DNA of 7,982 nt, from NCBI GenBank assembly GCA_015523085.1, contig WALA01000004.1, forward strand, positions 1 to 7,982, given 5' to 3'. Below the pieces are notes generated by a model. The model saw nothing but the letters and a program-made list of their open reading frames with translations. It was not told where the DNA came from and did not search any database. Positions 1 through 5,380 of this stretch are shown here, piece after piece. The stretch is from Candidatus Aenigmatarchaeota archaeon. GTDB taxonomy: Archaea; Aenigmatarchaeota; Aenigmatarchaeia; GW2011-AR5; WALA01. The translations under genes and the position numbers were made by a program. The first letter of the stretch is position 1. Every line of letters begins with the position of its first letter.

Positions 1-43
1 GCTTCATTGTGTATCCAATTACATCGTCTTTAATATAATTCAT
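1..43 (-). CDS. 5' start of an unidentified gene running off the left edge
   Basis: Reading the minus strand from an ATG at 43 gives an open frame starting MNYIKDDVIGYTMK, uninterrupted to the window edge. Only 14 residues are visible, so no function can be assigned. Support for a real start comes from the promoter: a TTTAAA box (66-71) is centred about 25 bases upstream of this ATG, the same leaderless geometry as at other lead genes in the window. The gene is divergent from the NurA-domain gene, with 63 bases between the two start codons. The open frame could still be chance, because it is so short. Confidence 0.5.
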   Translation of the reverse strand, partial: MNYIKDDVIGYTMK

Positions 44-65
44 AACTTTATAGTAAAAACGAATG

Positions 66-71
66 TTTAAA
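66..71 (-). promoter_or_regulatory. TATA box for the left-edge minus-strand gene
   Basis: TTTAAA is centred 25.5 bases upstream of the minus-strand ATG at 43, so transcription would begin at or next to the start codon (leaderless). The hexamer is palindromic, so direction is inferred only from its spacing to the start codon. Confidence 0.45.
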
Positions 72-80
72 TCATTTTCT

Positions 81-86
81 TTTAAA
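81..86 (+). promoter_or_regulatory. TATA box for the NurA-domain gene
   Basis: TTTAAA (inside CTTTTAAAC) is centred 23.5 bases upstream of the ATG at 107, with no Shine-Dalgarno sequence between them. This fits a leaderless archaeal transcript. It also argues against the upstream TTG at 89 as the start, because that codon would lie only a few bases from the box. Confidence 0.55.
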
Positions 87-106
87 CATTGCTCCGAAAT
101 TTTTTC

Positions 107-1018
107 ATGAATTTCAACGACGTCATGAAAAAAGTCAATGAGATGAGGACGGCTGCAAGTGAAAGGGCGAATGAGCTCAGGAAAGACGTTGTCCGTCTCG
201 ACGAAGTTGACCTCAGTGGAAAGAGAATCGGAAGCGTTGACGGCGGACTGCTCAAAAAGTCATACCACCCATTTGACGTTGTCATCACAAGGGCCCTCGG
301 TGTTGTTTACACATACGGCGAAAAGTTCTCCGTATCATACTACCCGTCAAAATTTCCAAAGCGCGACATAGAATTCTACATAGGCGATGAATTCAAGTTT
401 TTCTCCAACATAACGCGCGTCAAGAAGGAGATAAAGACGTCGCTTGAATTGGTTGACCAATTCGACCTCGACGCCCTGATAGTTGACGGCTCAATCGTGC
501 CTCACCCATCCCTGAGACCGAAGGAAAGCTCAACACTGTACGATGATTACGAAGAAATCATCGGGTACTACAAGCAACTTTACGGCAAGTGCAAAAGCAA
601 GGGTTGCCTTCTCGCCGGCGTCGTTAAGGACTCGAAGAGCTCGCACTACTTTAAGGAATTTCGCGACACGTTCGTTTTGTCGTTCGCGCTCAAAGGCGGA
701 GAGCGCACAAAGTCGTTCAAGTACAATGAGACGAATCTCTCAGACGCGCCGCAGAAAGACGAGATATTCTCAATGTACATCAGACCGAATTCGAGGAGCC
801 GCCCGATAAGAATCGATTTTCTCGGCCAGGAAAATGAGATCCAGGTGGCCAACCTCGTTTATACGTTGTCGAAATTCTCGAGCGTCGGCATACCGAACAT
901 AATCCTCGAATGTGACAAGCGGGTAAAGCTTGGCGACGCGGACATATCCATGCTCGAGAAAAAGATGATGTCCGTGCTTCCAAACGTCCGATTGAGGAGA
1001 AACGGTCATCTTTTTTAA
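107..1018 (+). CDS. nurA: NurA-domain nuclease
   Basis: This is a 303-residue protein of the NurA family, 5'-3' nucleases that in archaea usually work with the HerA translocase and Mre11-Rad50 in resecting DNA ends. Seen directly: the first acidic motif GSVDGG (Asp45) on a predicted beta strand, a second IVDGS motif (Asp127), and GVVKDSKS with Lys174, which matches the lysine-containing NurA core strand. The N-terminus (about residues 5-30) is a charged helix. The C-terminal strand typical of NurA is represented by GIPNIILECD, and I do not see the usual C-terminal histidine motif. The length is at the short end for the family. The ATG at 107 is preferred over TTG at 89 because of TATA-box spacing; ATG at 125 is also possible. 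No HerA, Mre11 or Rad50 gene lies in the window, so partnership with HerA is unproven. The last codons interlock with the convergent rhomboid gene. Confidence 0.8.
   Translation: MNFNDVMKKVNEMRTAASERANELRKDVVRLDEVDLSGKRIGSVDGGLLKKSYHPFDVVITRALGVVYTYGEKFSVSYYPSKFPKRDIEFYIGDEFKFFSNITRVKKEIKTSLELVDQFDLDALIVDGSIVPHPSLRPKESSTLYDDYEEIIGYYKQLYGKCKSKGCLLAGVVKDSKSSHYFKEFRDTFVLSFALKGGERTKSFKYNETNLSDAPQKDEIFSMYIRPNSRSRPIRIDFLGQENEIQVANLVYTLSKFSSVGIPNIILECDKRVKLGDADISMLEKKMMSVLPNVRLRRNGHLF
1011..1016 (+). terminator. possible T-tract terminator for the NurA-domain gene
   Basis: Six consecutive T residues lie at the very end of the gene, running into its TAA stop. Archaeal terminators are commonly short T tracts in the non-template strand. 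The tract is short and partly coding (Leu-Phe codons), so the call is weak. Confidence 0.2.
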
Positions 1019-1617
1019 TCCATCCAATCGTCTTCCCAGCGCCTCATTCTGTCCTCGCTTATGAAGTACGTCTTCCTCTTTTCACCGTATTTCTTGCGCA
1101 TAAAAGCCCCTATAAATGCACCAAAGAGGAACCCCCCGATATGCCCCGCGTGCGCAACGTTGTCCGGGTACACTATACCAACAAGGTCGAGAAACATCCA
1201 GAAAACCGACGCCATGTAAAGTGGCATGGGCATTCCGAATGCGAAGACGACCATCTTCGGCCGTATCATAGTCAAACATCCTATTATCCCAAATATCGCG
1301 CCAGAAGCCCCTATTATAGAATTGTAAAGCGAAAGCCCGACGATCCCCGAAACGATTCCACTTGAAAAGAACACGAGCAGAAATCGCTTTGTGCCTATTA
1401 TGTACTCCAAAATATAGCCGAACATCAGGAGCGCGAGCATGTTGTAAAATATGTGCTCTATCGACCCATGGAGGAAAATGTACGTCACGTACGTCCATAT
1501 CGGAGCTCCGCGAGAGAGTGCGAACTCGCTCGTTATCGCCGGATTTGCGATTTGCATTGCGTACACGAGAACGCACGCGATGAATATTGATGCGGTTGCA
1601 TACGGAAACTTGCCCAT
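1015..1617 (-). CDS. rhomboid-family intramembrane serine protease
   Basis: This 200-residue polytopic membrane protein should cleave transmembrane helices of client proteins within the lipid bilayer. The family signature is complete. The EHIFYNM segment supplies the His55 and Asn59 that form the oxyanion region. GASGAIFG carries the nucleophile Ser105. AHAGHIGGFLFG carries the catalytic His159, with the following GGxxxG helix-packing motif. About six transmembrane helices run from residue 6 to 173 with no extra N- or C-terminal helix. A charged cytoplasmic tail (about 174-200, Lys/Arg then Asp/Glu-Trp rich) follows. The start ATG at 1617 has no Shine-Dalgarno sequence and sits 23.5 bases from a TATA-like box, so the transcript is probably leaderless. 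The TAA stop overlaps the stop of the convergent NurA gene. The substrate is unknown. Confidence 0.93.
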   Translation of the reverse strand: MGKFPYATASIFIACVLVYAMQIANPAITSEFALSRGAPIWTYVTYIFLHGSIEHIFYNMLALLMFGYILEYIIGTKRFLLVFFSSGIVSGIVGLSLYNSIIGASGAIFGIIGCLTMIRPKMVVFAFGMPMPLYMASVFWMFLDLVGIVYPDNVAHAGHIGGFLFGAFIGAFMRKKYGEKRKTYFISEDRMRRWEDDWMD

Positions 1618-1636
1618 AACGAGAAGTTGAAGCGAA

Positions 1637-1644
1637 TAAATAAA
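1637..1644 (-). promoter_or_regulatory. TATA box for the rhomboid gene
   Basis: On the minus strand the sequence reads TTTATTTA, centred 23.5 bases upstream of the rhomboid ATG at 1617. The spacing matches that of the other leaderless starts in the window. The divergent promoter for the unknown gene lies about 50 bases away. Confidence 0.5.
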
Positions 1645-1686
1645 AATGGATGAAAAAATAAGTTAATTATTACAGAGTGATAACTA

Positions 1687-1692
1687 TTTAAA
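1687..1692 (+). promoter_or_regulatory. TATA box deciding the start of the unknown 200-residue protein gene
   Basis: TTTAAA (in CTATTTAAAT) is centred 23.5 bases upstream of the ATG at 1713. The first in-frame ATG (1692) overlaps the last base of this box, so it would lie upstream of the expected transcript. The internal ATG at 1713 is therefore the better start. Confidence 0.55.
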
Positions 1693-1712
1693 TGATAACG
1701 GCAATTATAAGC

Positions 1713-2315
1713 ATGGAGCTCACACTATTCGGGAATTATCTGGAAGGAAATGAGAATGAAAATGGTAAAAATAGCAATTACAAGAAGGAAATAGAAGACA
1801 TAAACCTTGGCGCTTACGAGAAATGGGAGCTCCGCGACATCTACGAAGGCCTTTCTTTCTGGACTCAGTTCGAATCGCTGAAATTCGTTCATCCAAATGA
1901 TATGATAGCGCTCGCTCTCGGATACGATTTCAAAACGGTTGGTGACTTCAGAGTGACGGATCGGACAACATGTAAAGAGATATTTAATTATTTCATGAAT
2001 GCGGGCTACGAGCGCAACAAAGAAAAGAAAAAGCATCAGCCAAAGGGAACGTACCAGAAAGATCTTGGTGAAGTGTGCAAAAAATTCGTGAATGAATTCA
2101 AAAAGGCGAAAATACCGCGAACGCCAGATGATTTGAATCATGGTGTTGATGTGTTTTATAAAGAGCGCAAAGAGAATGGTGAGACTGTATTCGAGCGCAT
2201 CCCATTCGAGCACGTTGAGATAATCATACCGAATAATATCAAAGAAATCAGAGAAGGAATCAAAGAAATGCTTCTAAATTATTATCAACGAACTACGGCT
2301 TCTCGCCCCAAATGA
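1713..2315 (+). CDS. unrecognised charged protein, about 200 residues
   Basis: I do not recognise this family. From ATG 1713 it begins MELTLFGNYL and is a soluble, strongly charged protein with no signal peptide or membrane helix. Visible parts: a low-complexity Asn/Glu/Lys stretch (about residues 12-30), a region with aromatic residues (WELRDIYEGLSFWTQF), a middle segment (about 60-90) with GYDFKTVGDFRVTDRTTC, a lysine-rich patch (NKEKKKHQPKG), and a C-terminal part that looks alternating beta-alpha and ends in helical segments. The gene looks more A+T-rich than its neighbours (about 38% G+C in two 60-base samples counted by hand) and uses more A/T-ending codons, which could mean a different origin. 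It has its own leaderless promoter. It overlaps the convergent permease-methyltransferase gene by 23 bases, so its last seven residues are coded opposite that gene's C-terminus. Confidence 0.75.
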   Translation: MELTLFGNYLEGNENENGKNSNYKKEIEDINLGAYEKWELRDIYEGLSFWTQFESLKFVHPNDMIALALGYDFKTVGDFRVTDRTTCKEIFNYFMNAGYERNKEKKKHQPKGTYQKDLGEVCKKFVNEFKKAKIPRTPDDLNHGVDVFYKERKENGETVFERIPFEHVEIIIPNNIKEIREGIKEMLLNYYQRTTASRPK

Positions 2316-4164
2316 ACCAATAGTGCGTGAACCTTTTGCGCTGCCCTTCTATGTGAACGTTGTACCCGGCTTTCTTGAACAAATTGCGAACAGTTTCCTC
2401 GTTCTTCAAATACGGCTCGCACGGGAAGAAGAAGCTCTTTCCAAATGCGAGGAACGAGAACTTTCCGCCGTGCTTAAGATACTTCAAAAGGTTCTTTATC
2501 TGTTCAACGGGGTTTTCCGTGTGCGATAATGTTGACACGGAAACTATGGAATCAAAGCTGTTCTCCGGAAATTTCGTTATCTCGCCGTCTTCGTGAAGGA
2601 GTATGACGTTTGAAAGCGTTTTCTTTCGGAAGATTTTCTTCGATATTCTCGCGAGCTGGTTCTTTGAAAGGTCTGTCGCTACAACGCGCCCGCGCTTCCC
2701 GACTATCAGCGAGAGCTCAAGCGTCGTAAGTCCACTTCCAGCGCCGAAATCGAGCACGGTGCTACCAGGCCGCACACCAGCATTCTTTATGACCTTCATC
2801 TTTTCCTCTTCGCCGTACCATATTGGGAAGAACTTGTCCCATACCCAAGAAAAGTTGTCAAAGAATTTTCCCACGAACTTCTTGTCGCTGTAAAGCTTTA
2901 TGATGAGGTAAAACGGTATGCCTATGAACACGAAGTCGGCATCCGTCATAAGTATACTTAATGAATTAGACGAGTGCCTGAACCAATAGAACATGATGAG
3001 TATGTTGAAGAATATTATGAACCACGCGATAGGACGACCGAAGTGGAACGTGAACGTCCTTTTCGATTTGTTTGTCTTTCGCAACTTTATGAAAGCCGCT
3101 ATCACAAACGTGTACAACGTTATTTCGAGAGGAAGTAGTATCTCAAGAAGGTACTTGTAATTTGCGAACCCGATTATCGTTATCACTATCGCCGATATTG
3201 TCTGGAACAAAATGGCGTTGTAAGGAGTTCCGTATTTCTTGTGAATTTTCGAAAATTGCGTTATCATCGTCTTGTCGCGCGCCATGGCGTACAGGAGTCG
3301 CGGTGACGTTGTTATGTTCCCGGCGACCGTTCCGATAAGCGTTGAAAATATTATTATTGAGAATAAAAATTGCAACGACTTTGGAAATATTCGTTGTACA
3401 ATTAAAAGTATTGGCGTGTCGGACGCCGCAAATTTACTTATGGGCATCACGCCCATGGTGACGAAAACAAAAGCTATGCTCATAACAACCGTGAATATTG
3501 TGGCCCATACGATCACCTTTGGAAACACGTATCGCGGATTCTTGACCTCTTCGGACAAATAAGTTGCGGATTCCCATCCGAAGAAAATCTCGTATATGAA
3601 AAACGTGGCCATCATTATTTTCGAGATGTCGAGTTCAAACGGAAAAAGATTAGAAAATTTCATCTGGAACGCTGATGGAATGGCCACGGTCAGCAGCGCA
3701 AGTATGGTCGCAAACCCGAATATGAGAAGCATCTTTGAGCTCCACTTTATGCCACGGTACGTGACGTAGTTCAAAATGAGAATTATGGAAATGGATATCA
3801 CACCGTACACGAGCATGCTCGCGTGGGGGAGCAGATAATAGAGCGCTCCGACTATGAGCATCGAAATGACTATGTTGAGTATCATCCACGACATCCACCC
3901 GACCGTGAATCCCCAGAATTCTCCAAACGCCTCCTTCGTATACTCGTACGCGCCGCCGGCGTTTGGATAGAGCGATATGAGCTCAGCAAATATCATCGAT
4001 ATGAATATGGATACCGTGCCGACGATTGCCCACGAGATCAACGATGCCGATCCCGCGTACCTCGCCCCAATGGCCGGTATGAAAAATATGTCCGTTCCCG
4101 CGATTATGTTGACTACTAGGAAAAACAAGACGAATGGTCCAATTTCTCTTTTCAGCTTGCTCAT
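2293..4164 (-). CDS. APC-family amino acid permease fused to a SAM-dependent methyltransferase
   Basis: One continuous 623-residue frame carries two domains. Residues 1 to about 425 form a 12-helix APC-superfamily transporter. Helix 1 has the unwound-helix region NIIAGTDIFFIPAIG, helix 2 is followed by the ELISLYPNAGGAYEY motif, and around 193-215 lies WESATYLSEEVKNP, a typical APC signature. After helix 12 (about 409-424) comes a short linker, then from about 440 a class I methyltransferase. It shows motif I VLDFGAGSG (470-478) for SAM binding, the strand-2 acidic residue in VVATDLS (494-500), and FDSIVSVSTLSH (537-548). With 12 helices both termini should be cytoplasmic, so the methyltransferase faces the cytosol. 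The start at ATG 4164 follows GGAGTG (4173-4178), which overlaps the RNase Z stop region; the upstream in-frame TTG at 4185 is disfavoured. It is the last gene of the small-membrane-protein/RNase Z operon. Neither the transported substrate nor the methyl acceptor can be read from the sequence. A lost stop codon joining two adjacent genes is the main alternative. Confidence 0.9.
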   Translation of the reverse strand: MSKLKREIGPFVLFFLVVNIIAGTDIFFIPAIGARYAGSASLISWAIVGTVSIFISMIFAELISLYPNAGGAYEYTKEAFGEFWGFTVGWMSWMILNIVISMLIVGALYYLLPHASMLVYGVISISIILILNYVTYRGIKWSSKMLLIFGFATILALLTVAIPSAFQMKFSNLFPFELDISKIMMATFFIYEIFFGWESATYLSEEVKNPRYVFPKVIVWATIFTVVMSIAFVFVTMGVMPISKFAASDTPILLIVQRIFPKSLQFLFSIIIFSTLIGTVAGNITTSPRLLYAMARDKTMITQFSKIHKKYGTPYNAILFQTISAIVITIIGFANYKYLLEILLPLEITLYTFVIAAFIKLRKTNKSKRTFTFHFGRPIAWFIIFFNILIMFYWFRHSSNSLSILMTDADFVFIGIPFYLIIKLYSDKKFVGKFFDNFSWVWDKFFPIWYGEEEKMKVIKNAGVRPGSTVLDFGAGSGLTTLELSLIVGKRGRVVATDLSKNQLARISKKIFRKKTLSNVILLHEDGEITKFPENSFDSIVSVSTLSHTENPVEQIKNLLKYLKHGGKFSFLAFGKSFFFPCEPYLKNEETVRNLFKKAGYNVHIEGQRKRFTHYWFIWGEKP

Positions 4165-4171
4165 TTGCCGT

Positions 4172-5089
4172 TCACTCCAAAACAAGTTTCATTCCGTCGA
4201 CGGCCAAATCCACGTCGAAGTTCGTCTTATGCGATTTTATTATTTTTCTGAGCTCATTGTCGTCTTGATAACGCCTGCTTATATGCGTTACAATGAGCTT
4301 TTTGACGTTTGCCTTTTCGGCTATTTCGAGCGCCTGCTCAAATGTCGTGTGGTACCGTTCAAACTCCTCAAAGTACGTTGACTCGTGTATGAGAATGTCC
4401 GAGTTCTTCGCCAGCTCAACCATGTTTGAGCACGGCATCGTGTCTCCAGAGTACGATATCTTTTTTCCGCGCTCAACGTACGATATGTCCTTCAAGTTCA
4501 CCTCAATGCCCTTGTAAACAGCCTTTCCGAATTTTTTTATCCTCTTGAATATGGGGCTCTTTTTTGGCAGACCGAGCTCGCTTGCCTTCTCATGGTCTAT
4601 CTTCACCCTGTCTTTCTCAACGATTGCATACGCGACCGCCGGTATCCCGTGCTTCACGGGAACGCTTTCCACTTTCAGCTCGTCGTCCTCGAAAATCGTC
4701 GTTTTCTCCTTCCCCTCGTACGGAACGTCAACAGGAATGACCTTGAACTTCCTCGCCGCATATCCAATGGAAAGAAATTGTGGAACGAACTTCTCCGCCT
4801 CGGGTGCATAAACGTAAAGCGGGCGTTTCCTTTTCTCGATTGTCATCGTGGAAACGAGACCGAGAAGGCCAAGGAAATGGTCAGCGTGCCAGTGTGTTAT
4901 GAATATCCTGTCTATCCTCATGAAATTCAGTCCGAGCGATATTATCTGCCTCTGTGTGCCCTCACCGCAGTCGAGCAAAAAGCACTTTTCTCCGGCCGAG
5001 ACATAGCGGACGTATATGGACGGGTGGTTTCTCTTCGGTGTCGGAACCATGGCGGTTGTCCCTAGGAACGTTATTTCGAATCTCGTCAT
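4172..5089 (-). CDS. rnz: ribonuclease Z (tRNA 3' endonuclease)
   Basis: This 305-residue metallo-beta-lactamase-fold enzyme removes 3' trailers from tRNA precursors. The N-terminal FLGTTAMVPTPKRN and LLDCGEGTQRQ segments are characteristic of RNase Z. The metal ligands are all present: THWHADH (His66, His68, Asp70, His71), VKHGIP (His147), SGDT (Asp216) and VTHIS (His269). The HEST segment (His235) matches the conserved His-Glu pair of the family. The flexible substrate-binding arm is expected at about residues 170-195 (LGLPKKSPIFKRIKKFGKA). It is lysine-rich and less glycine/proline-rich than usual, but the surrounding layout is intact. The start at ATG 5089 follows GGAGGA (5095-5100), which lies in the last codons of the upstream small membrane protein gene, with one base between stop and start. 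It is the second gene of a three-gene operon. Confidence 0.96.
   Translation of the reverse strand: MTRFEITFLGTTAMVPTPKRNHPSIYVRYVSAGEKCFLLDCGEGTQRQIISLGLNFMRIDRIFITHWHADHFLGLLGLVSTMTIEKRKRPLYVYAPEAEKFVPQFLSIGYAARKFKVIPVDVPYEGKEKTTIFEDDELKVESVPVKHGIPAVAYAIVEKDRVKIDHEKASELGLPKKSPIFKRIKKFGKAVYKGIEVNLKDISYVERGKKISYSGDTMPCSNMVELAKNSDILIHESTYFEEFERYHTTFEQALEIAEKANVKKLIVTHISRRYQDDNELRKIIKSHKTNFDVDLAVDGMKLVLE
4173..4178 (-). promoter_or_regulatory. ribosome binding site of the permease-methyltransferase
   Basis: GGAGTG on the minus strand lies 8 bases before the ATG at 4164 and inside the last codons and stop of RNase Z. It decides the start against the in-frame TTG at 4185 and points to coupled translation. 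Confidence 0.6.
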
Positions 5090-5090
5090 C

Positions 5091-5294
5091 TTATTCCTCC
5101 TTTATCCTGTAGTCGACGTAGAGAAGCACGAGCAGTATGAGAACGAGAACGGCGATGGCAAATTTTTTGAGTCCGTAGGCCATTCCGACGAGCGCAAGCC
5201 CGAAGTCAAGACCCGCTGTAAAAAGCAGCAGGGAATTCTCCTCCTCCTTCGTGAAAACGCCGAACTTTCTCTTCGTTTTCTTTCTTTTGACCAT
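5091..5294 (-). CDS. small basic two-helix membrane protein
   Basis: This 67-residue protein is not recognised. It starts with a strongly basic cytoplasmic head (MVKRKKTKRK), followed by a short acidic stretch and then two hydrophobic segments (about 23-42 and 44-60) with Gly and Ala in the first. It ends in a charged tail. The ATG at 5294 is chosen because AAGAGGTG sits at a good distance from it; the GTG at 5303 would fall inside that ribosome binding site. It is the first gene of the operon with RNase Z, whose Shine-Dalgarno sequence overlaps its last codons. The basic head could face nucleic acid or the ribosome at the membrane, but that is inference from composition only. Confidence 0.75.
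   Translation of the reverse strand: MVKRKKTKRKFGVFTKEEENSLLLFTAGLDFGLALVGMAYGLKKFAIAVLVLILLVLLYVDYRIKEE
5095..5100 (-). promoter_or_regulatory. ribosome binding site of RNase Z
   Basis: GGAGGA lies 5 bases before the ATG at 5089, inside the last codons of the upstream small membrane protein gene. This is near-perfect complementarity to the 16S rRNA 3' end. Confidence 0.7.
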
Positions 5295-5300
5295 ACGATG

Positions 5301-5306
5301 CACCTC
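5301..5306 (-). promoter_or_regulatory. ribosome binding site of the small membrane protein gene
   Basis: GAGGTG (preceded by AA) lies 6 bases before the ATG at 5294. This lead gene therefore has a short leader, unlike the leaderless lead genes elsewhere in the window. A start at GTG 5303 would destroy the spacing. Confidence 0.6.
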
Positions 5307-5330
5307 TTATAAATCAATAGTGTTTTCCAG

Positions 5331-5338
5331 ATTTAAAT
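5331..5338. promoter_or_regulatory. shared, possibly bidirectional TATA element between aspS and the RNase Z operon
   Basis: The palindrome ATTTAAAT is the strongest TATA-like sequence in the 85-base divergent region, within an A+T run reaching 5346. Towards the plus strand it is centred 25.5 bases before the ATG at 5360. Towards the minus strand, a start site about 25 bases away would fall near 5310, just ahead of the Shine-Dalgarno sequence at 5301-5306. A second A+T block (5341-5347) could instead serve aspS. Confidence 0.5.
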
Positions 5339-5359
5339 AAATTAAAAGATTTTGCCGTT

Positions 5360-5380
5360 ATGTTTTGTATGGTGGTGTGA
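5360..5380 (+). other. candidate six-codon mini-ORF ahead of aspS
   Basis: ATG at 5360 opens a frame encoding MFCMVV followed by TGA (5378-5380). The final A of that stop is the first base of the aspS ATG. The ATG lies where a leaderless transcript from the TATA element at 5331-5338 would begin. This could couple translation of a leader peptide to aspS, or it could be chance. A frame this short has no statistical support. Confidence 0.3.
5371..5377 (+). promoter_or_regulatory. ribosome binding site of aspS
   Basis: GGTGGTG lies two bases before the ATG at 5380. It resembles the GGTGGTGA in front of the small membrane protein gene at 7799 and fits the archaeal GGAGGTGA consensus with one mismatch. 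It lies inside the candidate mini-ORF. It favours ATG 5380 over the in-frame TTG at 5365. Confidence 0.5.

Noticed and set aside
1082..1576. 164-residue frame in a different phase of the minus strand within the rhomboid gene
   Set aside because: The rhomboid frame has full catalytic motifs and a promoter. This one is Arg-rich with no family resemblance.
1692..1712. Longer N-terminus of the unknown protein from ATG 1692
   Set aside because: That ATG overlaps the TATA box, so it would not be in the transcript. ATG 1713 has the same TATA-box spacing as other lead genes.
1725..2213. 162-residue open frame on the minus strand, opposite the unknown protein gene
   Set aside because: It is rich in Phe, Ile and Leu as expected of an antisense shadow of a Lys/Glu/Asn-rich gene. 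The plus-strand frame has the promoter with correct spacing.
4165..4185. Longer N-terminus of the permease from TTG 4185
   Set aside because: The extra seven residues overlap the RNase Z gene and include the GGAGTG ribosome binding site. ATG 4164 has proper spacing.
4592..5065. 157-residue open frame on the plus strand inside RNase Z
   Set aside because: The minus strand encodes RNase Z with every catalytic residue in place. The antisense frame has no recognisable motif or ribosome binding site.
5365..5379. aspS start at TTG 5365
   Set aside because: It adds residues not expected in the family and skips the GGTGGTG-ATG arrangement at 5371-5382.
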